A stretch of DNA of 17,801 nucleotides from Anaerolineae bacterium (GTDB lineage: Bacteria; Chloroflexota; Anaerolineae; B4-G1). Location of the stretch: the NCBI GenBank assembly GCA_030612585.1, contig JAUWNP010000081.1, positions 1 to 17,801 on the forward strand. Direction: 5' to 3'. The notes under the pieces are model-generated. The model ran no database searches. It worked only from the letters and a program-made list of their open reading frames with translations, and was not told the DNA's origin. Of the stretch, positions 12,498-17,801 are shown piece by piece (position 1 is the first letter of the stretch; each line of letters opens with the position of its first letter). Position numbers and translations under genes: made by a program.

Positions 12498-13440
12498 CGG
12501 ATGTAGGACGGACCAGAAGCACGGGGCTATGTGCCCCCTGCAGCACCTTGCCCGCCACGTTGCCATATACCCACCGGCTCAGGCCAGAAAGCCCGTGAGT
12601 GGTCATGCCGATCAAGTCTGCCTCGACTTCGGCGGCGTAGGTCAAGATTTCATAGGCCGGTGCGCCCTGCCGGACTCCGATGTTTACTATCGCGCCGTGG
12701 TCGCGTAACACCGCCGCCACGCTGCGCAGATAACGCTGCATCTCGACCTCTGCATAGTGCAGCGCCGTCGCGGAGAGTTGTAGCCCGGGTGGATAACTGG
12801 TCAGCAGCGTCACTGTGCGATCACCCAGCCCGGTCGTCAGAACCGAGACGAGGAAGACGCGTGTGGCCCCCCTCAATCCCCCCTCCAGGGGGGAGGTCCG
12901 ATCGGAACGGATGAACGCTTTCACGTAGGGCAATATCTGCTCCGCCAGTTCGGAGCCGTCCAGTGGTATCAGGATGCGCTGATAGGTCGTTCTGAGTTTA
13001 GTCTGCCCGGCTCGCACCAACAGCACCGGACACGTGGCGCCGCGCAGTATCCGGTCGGCCACACTGCCGAAGATCCAGTCGCGAATACCAGAGCGCCCAT
13101 GCGTGGTCATCGCGATCAGGTCTGCACCTACGTTGTCGGCGAAGGTCAGTATCTCGTCGGCCGGCCGGCCGGAGCGTACAGTCGCCTCTACCTCGGCGGC
13201 GACCGACTCCAGCCTGCTTGCCACTTTCCGCAAGTACTCCTTCAGTTCCTGCTCGACGCGCTGCCGTTCCTCGCCATCAGGACGCAAATCCACGACAGGC
13301 CGCGCTACTCCTCTCATCATCGGAGTGACAGAGAGCAAGTAGACCTGGCTATCCCGGCCGCGGATCATCTCCACGACGTGAGGTAGTACCTCCTCGGCCA
13401 GTTCCGAACCATCTAGTGGGACAACTACTTTGCGATACAT
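12490..13440 (-). CDS. Tandem universal stress protein (two UspA domains)
   Basis: The 316-residue product has two copies of the UspA fold: residues 1-145 start MYRKVVVPLDGSELAEEVLP, and the second starts near 157 with RILIPLDGSELAEQILP. Each half ends in an ATP-binding-type motif: TTHGRSGIRDWIFGS and TTHGLSGLSRWVYGN, then CPVLLVR or SPVLLVR. The usual first Gly of G-x2-G-x9-G-S/T is Thr in both halves and the second half has Asn for Ser, so nucleotide binding may differ. Usp proteins are cytoplasmic and associated with starvation, oxidative or anaerobic stress. ATG 13440 is preferred; the longer open frame upstream is repeat DNA. An insertion TSPLEGGLRGA (182-192) in the second half is encoded by a palindromic repeat, and the C-terminal codons come from another repeat. 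Confidence 0.9.
   Translation of the reverse strand: MYRKVVVPLDGSELAEEVLPHVVEMIRGRDSQVYLLSVTPMMRGVARPVVDLRPDGEERQRVEQELKEYLRKVASRLESVAAEVEATVRSGRPADEILTFADNVGADLIAMTTHGRSGIRDWIFGSVADRILRGATCPVLLVRAGQTKLRTTYQRILIPLDGSELAEQILPYVKAFIRSDRTSPLEGGLRGATRVFLVSVLTTGLGDRTVTLLTSYPPGLQLSATALHYAEVEMQRYLRSVAAVLRDHGAIVNIGVRQGAPAYEILTYAAEVEADLIGMTTHGLSGLSRWVYGNVAGKVLQGAHSPVLLVRPTSET
12868..12897. repeat. In-frame C-run/G-run palindrome in the stress protein gene
   Basis: CCCCCCT (12878-12884) pairs with AGGGGGG (12887-12893) across two bases, within a slightly longer element. On the minus strand it encodes TSPLEGGLRG, an insertion between a helix and the strand RVFLVSV of the second Usp domain that has no counterpart in the first domain. 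It resembles the element at 3716-3742 in composition. Confidence 0.6.
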
Positions 13441-13444
13441 CTTA

Positions 13445-13472
13445 GCGTGAAACGTGATGCGTGAAACGTGAT
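13445..13472. repeat. Tandem 14-base repeat between patatin and stress protein genes
   Basis: Two perfect adjacent copies of gcgtgaaacgtgat. A related fragment, ttcacgtttca, occurs at 5351-5361 in the AOR leader. The repeat fills nearly the whole gap between the patatin stop (13476-13478) and the stress protein start, and leaves no good ribosome site there. Confidence 0.8.
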
Positions 13473-13475
13473 GAT

Positions 13476-14378
13476 TCAGCCAGACAGTCGCTGGCGCAAC
13501 GCCCACCACCAACGGGCCCAGCGACTCGGCAGAGGCACGTCGCGCAGGCCAATCAACTCGGACAAGTGCTGGCGAGCGGTCTCTTCACCGGCCCTCAGAC
13601 ACACGTCCACCTGATCCAGGTCGAAGAGCCCCACATCCTTGAGCGGGACTTCAAGCATAAGGTCGGGTGGGCTTTCTCGCATACGTTGCTCGATCAGTTT
13701 ACGACTCATTATACCCATGCTGCGCTCGCTGACGTTCAGCAGCGGAGTCCAGCGAGAGCGATACAGCAACAGGCGAATGATCGCCTCTGCCCCATGCCCA
13801 CCAGGTGGGGGCTCAGTCTCCAGGATGTCGGAGAGATCGTGCAGGGTGTGGACAGCGATAACGCGGTCGGCCCCCATCCGCCGCACGACGTCAAAGGGGA
13901 GGGGGTTGAGCATGCCACCGTCCACCAACCAGCGGCCGTTCCAGCGCAGAGGGGGGAAGATAATGGGCAGCGCGGTCGTCGCCAGAACCCCCTCGACGAC
14001 CGAACCATCGCGGATGACTACCTCCTCGCCCGTCTCCAGGTCCACCGCGACGAGCGCCAGGGGCAGTTTCAACTGGTCGAAGGTTAGGTCGCCCCCCAGG
14101 ACCTCCCGCAGGCGGCTGGCTATCTTGCCCTGGCCCAGCAGGCCCAGGCCGGTGCGGTCGCGCTGGGCGATGTCTATCAGGCGCAGGGAGCGCAACAACT
14201 GCTCGATTTCAGCCGCCGAGCGGCCAGCGGCGTAGATGGCGGCCACGACCCCGCCCATACTGGTGCCGGCCACCATGTGCACGGGAATACGGGCCTCCTC
14301 CAGCACCTTGAGCACGCCGATGTGGGCTATACCCTTAGCCCCACCACCGCTCAATGCCAGGCCGATCTGGGTCGTCAT
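13476..14378 (-). CDS. Patatin-like phospholipase family protein
   Basis: The 300-residue protein has all patatin motifs. The oxyanion loop is GGGAKG (11-16), and the nucleophile is Ser40 in GTSMGG. The partner aspartate is Asp153 in VDGG, giving the Ser-Asp dyad of lipid acyl hydrolases. It lacks a signal peptide and membrane segment, so it is probably cytoplasmic or peripheral, like bacterial RssA/YchK-type proteins. The family hydrolyses phospholipids, lysophospholipids or other acyl esters; the substrate is not known here. The start lies ten bases after the stop of the upstream membrane protein, with only a weak GAAGAG ribosome site, suggesting coupled expression. The C-terminal ~90 residues are less conserved and end in a Trp/Arg-rich stretch (SRWARWWWALRQRLSG). 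The catalytic residues are complete, so I expect an active enzyme. Confidence 0.9.
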   Translation of the reverse strand: MTTQIGLALSGGGAKGIAHIGVLKVLEEARIPVHMVAGTSMGGVVAAIYAAGRSAAEIEQLLRSLRLIDIAQRDRTGLGLLGQGKIASRLREVLGGDLTFDQLKLPLALVAVDLETGEEVVIRDGSVVEGVLATTALPIIFPPLRWNGRWLVDGGMLNPLPFDVVRRMGADRVIAVHTLHDLSDILETEPPPGGHGAEAIIRLLLYRSRWTPLLNVSERSMGIMSRKLIEQRMRESPPDLMLEVPLKDVGLFDLDQVDVCLRAGEETARQHLSELIGLRDVPLPSRWARWWWALRQRLSG

Positions 14379-14388
14379 CTCGTTCTCT

Positions 14389-14859
14389 TCACCAGGGCCA
14401 CTCCAGCGTGGACACGAGGCGCGGGGTGGTTGTTTCCCAGAGGGGAGCTGGCCGTATCATCTGGATGATCGCCTGCAACTCCTCCGCAACCTCGGCCAGT
14501 TTCGGATCACCGGTTGCTTTCAGCGCCTCCTGCGCCGCGAGGAGATAGGTGCGTATATCGGTGGGATGGGCGTTGGGGTCCAGCGCTGCATTCAACCATA
14601 CCACCGCTTCGGGCACTGAACCACCAGCGTCCACCTCGTCCCGTATCGCCTCGACGCGCACCAGGGACGCTTGATCCAGGGCTCGATCGGTCCCGTAGGA
14701 ATACCACCACGAACCTTGCACAAAGGCCAGGCCGATTATGACACAAGCCGCCCCAACCAGAATCACCCCCAGCACAATGACGCCAACGCGCCGCCCCCGC
14801 CCCAGACCGCGCGGGGCCGCCTCCTCAAGTTCCGGTTTCATAGCACTGATCAGAGTCAT
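14389..14859 (-). CDS. Single-pass membrane protein of unknown function
   Basis: I do not recognise this 156-residue protein. An N-terminal cytoplasmic segment with a basic patch (PRGLGRGRR) is followed by one strongly hydrophobic helix at about 25-47 (VGVIVLGVILVGAACVIIGL and on). The remainder, about 108 residues, is mostly predicted helix with acidic character (DQASLVRVEAIRDEVDAGG, then TYLLAAQEALKATGD and LAEVAEELQAIIQMI). It is probably exposed outside if the positive-inside rule holds. It could be helical-repeat-like, but no motif is clear. ATG 14859 has GGAGG seven bases upstream. It is expressed with the patatin gene ten bases downstream, so a membrane-linked role with that lipase is possible but not shown. 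It is separated from the oxidoreductase genes by a repeat block. Confidence 0.75.
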   Translation of the reverse strand: MTLISAMKPELEEAAPRGLGRGRRVGVIVLGVILVGAACVIIGLAFVQGSWWYSYGTDRALDQASLVRVEAIRDEVDAGGSVPEAVVWLNAALDPNAHPTDIRTYLLAAQEALKATGDPKLAEVAEELQAIIQMIRPAPLWETTTPRLVSTLEWPW

Positions 14860-14880
14860 TGACGTTCCTCCCTGAAATAG

Positions 14881-14955
14881 CCGTTAACAGGTAGCAGGTA
14901 GCCGTTAAACACAAGTCCTTGCTAACCGCTGACTGCTGACTGCTACTAACCGCTC
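14881..14955. repeat. gttaac/gctgactgct-type interspersed repeat block
   Basis: The left half holds two gccgttaa and two aggtagc units. The right half holds gctaaccgctgactgctgac and related units, the same family as 8369-8411 in inverted orientation. The right edge contributes the final codons and the TAG stop (14946-14948, minus strand) of the gamma-subunit gene. Confidence 0.7.
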
Positions 14956-15485
14956 ACCAACGCTGCGCCCTTGTCCATTGCCTCCATGTTCAGCCCCAGC
15001 AGTTTACGGTGTCGCTCTGGCAGATGATCGTCTAGCGCCTGCCTGACCGCCTCTAACGACACGACACCGGTGGCCTCCACCAGCGTAGCCAGACAGATGA
15101 CGTTCGCCAGGCGGACATTGCCCAGTTCAATCGCCATGTCGGTGGCAGGGATATAGAAAACACGGATGTCAGTGCGACTACTCTTTTGCGGCACCAGGGA
15201 ACTATTGACCACCAGCACACCACCGGGCTTGATCGCCGGCTCGAAGGCCTCCATCGAAGGGATGTTGAGCACGATGGCCGCACTGGGTCGCCGCACCAGC
15301 GGGGAGCCGATCTCCCCATCGGCCACGATGACGGTGCAGCGGGCCTTGCCGCCGCGCATCTCCGGGCCATAGGAAGGAATCCACGTCACGTGGCAACCAC
15401 TGTCCATCGCGGCGTAAGCCAGCAACTGCCCGGAGAAGAGCGTCCCTTGCCCGCCGAAGCCAGAAATGATGATCTCTTGCTGCAT
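14946..15485 (-). CDS. 2-oxoacid:ferredoxin oxidoreductase, gamma subunit
   Basis: The 179-residue protein is the gamma domain of pyruvate/2-oxoacid:ferredoxin oxidoreductases. It starts MQQEIIISGFGGQGTLFSGQ with the conserved GFGGQG loop, followed by IPSYGPEMRGGKARCTVIV and INxGxVL-like GGVLVVNSSLVP. This domain helps assemble the enzyme and contacts CoA. It is the last gene of a four-gene operon: ATG 15485 lies two bases after the beta-subunit stop, with GGGAGG upstream. Length and motifs are complete. Its closest functional types are 2-oxoisovalerate (VOR) and 2-oxoglutarate (KOR) oxidoreductases, which share this four-subunit layout; sequence alone does not separate them here. The last codons and stop overlap an interspersed repeat. 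Confidence 0.92.
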   Translation of the reverse strand: MQQEIIISGFGGQGTLFSGQLLAYAAMDSGCHVTWIPSYGPEMRGGKARCTVIVADGEIGSPLVRRPSAAIVLNIPSMEAFEPAIKPGGVLVVNSSLVPQKSSRTDIRVFYIPATDMAIELGNVRLANVICLATLVEATGVVSLEAVRQALDDHLPERHRKLLGLNMEAMDKGAALVSG

Positions 15486-15487
15486 CG

Positions 15488-16279
15488 TTATTTCCCTCCC
15501 TTCAGCGCTCGCACTTCGTCGGTCATCTTCGTGTCGCCCAACGGGAAGTAGGCCACCATTTCCTTCTTGGCCCACTCCATCGCCTGTATGACCCCCATGT
15601 GCCAGTTAGTGCTACAGGTGGAGATGATCTCAACCATCGAGAAGCCCAGGCCGGCCAGTTGGGTCTGGAAGGCCAGTTTGATCGCTTTCTTGGTCCGCCG
15701 GATGCCCGGCACGTCCAGCACCGCCTGGCGGGTGACGTAAGCCGCGCCCTGGAGGCCGCCCAGCATCTCGGCCATCCTAACCGGGTAACCAGTCGTTGCC
15801 ACGTCCCGTCCTGTCGGCGACGACGTCGTCACCTGCCCAGCCAGCGTCGTGGGGGCCATCTGCCCGCCGGTCATGCCGTAAATGGCATTGTTGACGAAGA
15901 TGGTAGTGAACAGATCGCCCCGATTGGCCGCGTAAGCAATCTCTGCTATGCCGATAGACGCCAGGTCGCCGTCTCCCTGGTAGGTGAAGACCACCTTGTC
16001 CGGACTGACGCGCTTGAGACCAGTGGCCATCGCCGGCGCGCGGCCGTGGGCCGCCTCCGCCATGTCCACGTTGAAGTAGTAGTAGGCCAGCACAGAACAG
16101 CCCACCGGGGCAATGCCGATGGTGCGCTCCCGCACGTCCAGTTCGTCCAGCACCTCGGCGACGAGGCGATGGATGACCCCATGGGTGCATCCGGGACAAT
16201 AGTGGGTGTGAGCCTCGGTCAGGCTCTCCGGGTATCCGTAGACCAGTTCCATATCCGCAGGAATATCAACGGTTGCCAT
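15488..16279 (-). CDS. 2-oxoacid:ferredoxin oxidoreductase, beta subunit (TPP-binding)
   Basis: The 263-residue protein holds the thiamine diphosphate site: GDGDLASIGIAEIAYAANRG, with GDGD at 102-105, and VNNAIYGMTGGQ with Asn130-Asn131. An N-terminal CPGC pair (Cys28, Cys31) in HYCPGCTHG is typical of this family's beta subunits. The enzyme decarboxylates a 2-oxoacid, couples the product to CoA and passes two electrons to ferredoxin. The start is set by GGAGG eight bases before ATG 16279, and the alpha stop is two bases upstream. The VOR/KOR-type beta subunit carries no ferredoxin domain, consistent with a separate ferredoxin gene at the head of the operon. Substrate could be branched-chain 2-oxoacids or 2-oxoglutarate; the nearby alanine dehydrogenase would also supply pyruvate. 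Confidence 0.93.
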   Translation of the reverse strand: MATVDIPADMELVYGYPESLTEAHTHYCPGCTHGVIHRLVAEVLDELDVRERTIGIAPVGCSVLAYYYFNVDMAEAAHGRAPAMATGLKRVSPDKVVFTYQGDGDLASIGIAEIAYAANRGDLFTTIFVNNAIYGMTGGQMAPTTLAGQVTTSSPTGRDVATTGYPVRMAEMLGGLQGAAYVTRQAVLDVPGIRRTKKAIKLAFQTQLAGLGFSMVEIISTCSTNWHMGVIQAMEWAKKEMVAYFPLGDTKMTDEVRALKGGK

Positions 16280-16281
16280 TA

Positions 16282-17388
16282 CTAAACCTCCTCCTCGCCA
16301 GCGACCCCTCGGGCTGAGCCTCGGGGCGAAGCCTCAGCGGCCAGTTTATCCAGTTCGGGCAGGATATCGTCGGGCAGTGGGACAATGCCTCCCATCCGCC
16401 CATAGAACCGCACCGGACAGGCGCCCTCGACGGCCAAGCGCACGTCCTCGACCATTTGCCCGGCGTTCATCTCGACCGTCAAGATGCCTTTCACCTGCCC
16501 GGCCAACTCGGCGATGCGAGCGCTGGGGAAGGGCCAAAGGGTGACGGGCCGCAACAGTCCCACCTTTATCCCCTGCGCCCGCGCCTCCCGCACCACTGTC
16601 TGGCAGATGCGACCCATGGTGCCAAAGGCCACCAGCAGCAGGTCGGCGTCCTCGGTGCTATATTCCTTCCAGCGCACCTCGTTTTCGGCGATCTTTTTCA
16701 GTTTGGCCTGCAAGTGCAGGTTGATCTGCTCCATCTTCTCAGCGCCCAGGTAGAGTGAGGTGATGATGTTGTGCTCCCGCCCTTTGGCGCCGGTGAGCGC
16801 CCAGGCAGGTCGTTCCTCAGGCGGGCGCACCGGGCGCATAGGTGGCAGTTCCGCCGGCTCCATCATCTGGCCGATGGAACCGTCGGCAACGATGATGACG
16901 ATGGTGCGGTACTTGTCCGCCAGATCGAAGGCCAGCACCACCAGGTCAATCGCCTCCTGCACGCTGGCCGGAGCCAGGGCGATCATGTGATAGTCGCCAT
17001 GACCGGCGGATTTGACCGCCTGGAAATAGTCCCCTTGCGCGGGCTGGACGTTGCCCAGGCCCGGCCCACCGCGCATGATGTTGGTGATTACCGCCGGCAC
17101 CTCGGAGCAGGCGATGTAGGAGATGCCCTCCTGCATCAGGCTGACACCGGGGCTGGAGGAGGAGGTCATCACCCGCGCGCCGGCACAGGCCGCGCCGTAG
17201 ACCATGTTGATGGACGCGATTTCGCTTTCGGCCTGCAAAAAGACACGCCCCTCCTCGGGCAGCCGCCTGGAAAAGTGCTCCAACACCTCCGTCTGGGGCG
17301 TGATGGGGTAGCCGAAGAAGGCTTCGACCCCCGCCCGTATGGCAGCCTCAGCGATGGCTGCATTCCCTTCGAGTAGTTCTTTGGCCAT
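16282..17388 (-). CDS. 2-oxoacid:ferredoxin oxidoreductase, alpha subunit (VorB/KorA type)
   Basis: The 368-residue protein is a PFOR-type alpha subunit. It has the signature [15 protein letters not shown] (YPITP at 27-31, whose Thr contacts the oxoacid carboxylate). [20 protein letters not shown] and [19 protein letters not shown] follow, and a transketolase C-terminal-like domain shows [13 protein letters not shown]. The length and order match VorB/KorA proteins of four-subunit enzymes. It follows the ferredoxin gene after 14 bases, with GGAGG for initiation. The last ~15 residues ([17 protein letters not shown]) are low in complexity and encoded by gaggct/ccc repeats at about 16305-16340, so the native end is probably near residue 350 and has been extended by repeat DNA. 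The catalytic parts are intact. Confidence 0.93.
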   Translation of the reverse strand: MAKELLEGNAAIAEAAIRAGVEAFFGYPITPQTEVLEHFSRRLPEEGRVFLQAESEIASINMVYGAACAGARVMTSSSSPGVSLMQEGISYIACSEVPAVITNIMRGGPGLGNVQPAQGDYFQAVKSAGHGDYHMIALAPASVQEAIDLVVLAFDLADKYRTIVIIVADGSIGQMMEPAELPPMRPVRPPEERPAWALTGAKGREHNIITSLYLGAEKMEQINLHLQAKLKKIAENEVRWKEYSTEDADLLLVAFGTMGRICQTVVREARAQGIKVGLLRPVTLWPFPSARIAELAGQVKGILTVEMNAGQMVEDVRLAVEGACPVRFYGRMGGIVPLPDDILPELDKLAAEASPRGSARGVAGEEEV

Positions 17389-17402
17389 TCTTTTCTTACC
17401 TC

Positions 17403-17729
17403 CTACGCGGCGGCGGGCGCCCGTCTGGGCCTGCCTTGAGCCTGCCGAACGGGCCTGCCCTGAGCCTGTCGAACGGGCCTACCCTGAGCTTGTCGAACGG
17501 GCCTGCGCCTCCGCCGATATACGGTGAAGACCACGTCGGGGCAGATGACAGCGCACATGGCGCACCCGGTGCACGCTCCGGGGTCAGTCACCTCGACGGG
17601 CCAGTACCCCTTGACGTTGAACCGCCCCTCTGCCAGTTGGAGGATGTGCACGGGGCAGACGGCCACGCACAGGCCGCACCCCTTGCAACGGTCCTCGTCA
17701 ATCACAACCATTCCTTTTGCCTTTGGCAT
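17403..17729 (-). CDS. 2-oxoacid oxidoreductase ferredoxin (delta) subunit with repeat-encoded tail
   Basis: The 108-residue protein begins [20 protein letters not shown] and has two [4Fe-4S] motifs of the C-x2-C-x2-C-x3-CP type: [12 protein letters not shown] and [12 protein letters not shown]. It is the VorD/KorD-like electron carrier of the four-subunit complex. The ferredoxin fold ends at about residue 72 ([10 protein letters not shown]). The remaining ~35 residues consist of three copies of RPVRQAQG plus a short Arg/Ala end, encoded by a 24-base tandem repeat. This makes a strongly basic tail that ordinary family members, about 70-90 residues long, lack. The ribosome site AGGAGG lies very close to ATG 17729 (three bases); Met7 is a less likely start. 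It is the first gene of the operon visible here. Confidence 0.92.
   Translation of the reverse strand: MPKAKGMVVIDEDRCKGCGLCVAVCPVHILQLAEGRFNVKGYWPVEVTDPGACTGCAMCAVICPDVVFTVYRRRRRPVRQAQGRPVRQAQGRPVRQAQGRPRRAPAAA
17427..17498. repeat. Three 24-base tandem repeats at the ferredoxin 3' end
   Basis: Units 17427-17450, 17451-17474 and 17475-17498 each contain a (c/t)ctgagc(c/t)tg(c/t)cgaacggg-like core; a partial fourth begins at 17499. On the minus strand each codes for RPVRQAQG. The 24-base period keeps the frame, and similar tgagcctgtcgaac sequences are known to me as dispersed repeats in many environmental genomes. Confidence 0.9.
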
Positions 17730-17760
17730 ATTCCTCCTCCGTCAAGATGTCCATAATGGC

Positions 17761-17801
17761 TCATCTCATAAAACACACTTCGGCTACTTCCACAGCATTG
17801 A
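17761..17801 (-). CDS. Possible 3' end of an upstream gene
   Basis: On the minus strand, the codons from the window edge read NAVEVAEVCFMR and stop at TGA 17761-17763, 31 bases before the ferredoxin start. The composition looks protein-like and the spacing fits an operon, but twelve residues cannot identify a family. Other frames here also stay open, so this may be no gene. Confidence 0.25.
   Translation of the reverse strand, partial: NAVEVAEVCFMR

Noticed and set aside
13441..13512. Upstream extension of the stress protein
   Set aside because: The extra residues come from the 14-base tandem repeat and the patatin gene end; the Usp domain starts at MYRKVVVPLDGS.
17427..17510. CRISPR array
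   Set aside because: The 24-base units are directly adjacent without spacers, remain in frame in a ferredoxin gene, and no cas gene is nearby.

Overview
The window looks like a contig end from an uncultured anaerobic bacterium, probably a Chloroflexota/Anaerolineae-type organism. That placement is an inference from GC-rich coding sequence, ferredoxin- and tungsten-type redox enzymes, and many short interspersed repeats lodged between and inside genes. No marker gene fixes the lineage. The first ~77 bases are nearly pure G/C homopolymer and are probably artefact.

Left part (79-4025, + strand): the 3' end of a dihydroorotate dehydrogenase-like TIM-barrel gene; then a promoter, a five-helix CvpA-like membrane protein and mutS2, the last two overlapping by 11 bases. 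MutS2 carries two low-complexity insertions made of repeat DNA.

Middle part (4091-9945, + strand): a MoaD/ThiS-like ubiquitin-fold protein, a two-gene pair of small uncharacterised proteins, and a tungsten aldehyde:ferredoxin oxidoreductase (AOR). The AOR is preceded by a strong leader hairpin holding a small candidate ORF and is flanked by two identical 34-bp palindromes. A clear intrinsic terminator ends the AOR unit. A ROK-family sugar kinase with a near-leaderless promoter follows, then the AmmeMemoRadiSam proteins B (Memo) and A (AMMECR1), without their radical-SAM partner.

Right part (10036-17729, all - strand): in transcription order, a four-subunit 2-oxoacid:ferredoxin oxidoreductase (ferredoxin, alpha, beta, gamma), a one-helix membrane protein of unknown function, a patatin-like phospholipase, a tandem universal stress protein, alanine dehydrogenase and a 4-hydroxybutyrate-type CoA-transferase. 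Together with AOR these fit amino-acid fermentation: alanine and branched-chain or other 2-oxoacids are oxidised to acyl-CoAs with NADH and reduced ferredoxin, CoA is moved between acids by the transferase, and aldehydes are oxidised by AOR. This is inferred from gene content.

The most unusual signals are (1) the AOR leader, where a ~20-bp stem buries a perfect Shine-Dalgarno and GTG of a 36-codon ORF whose stop overlaps the AOR ribosome site; (2) repeat elements that supply or abut the stop codons of six genes and extend others in frame; and (3) two TTGACA-17-TATCxT promoters placed so that transcription would begin at or 3 bases before the start codon. No rRNA, tRNA, CRISPR array, transposase or integrase was seen. 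No stretch over 300 bases lacks a gene.
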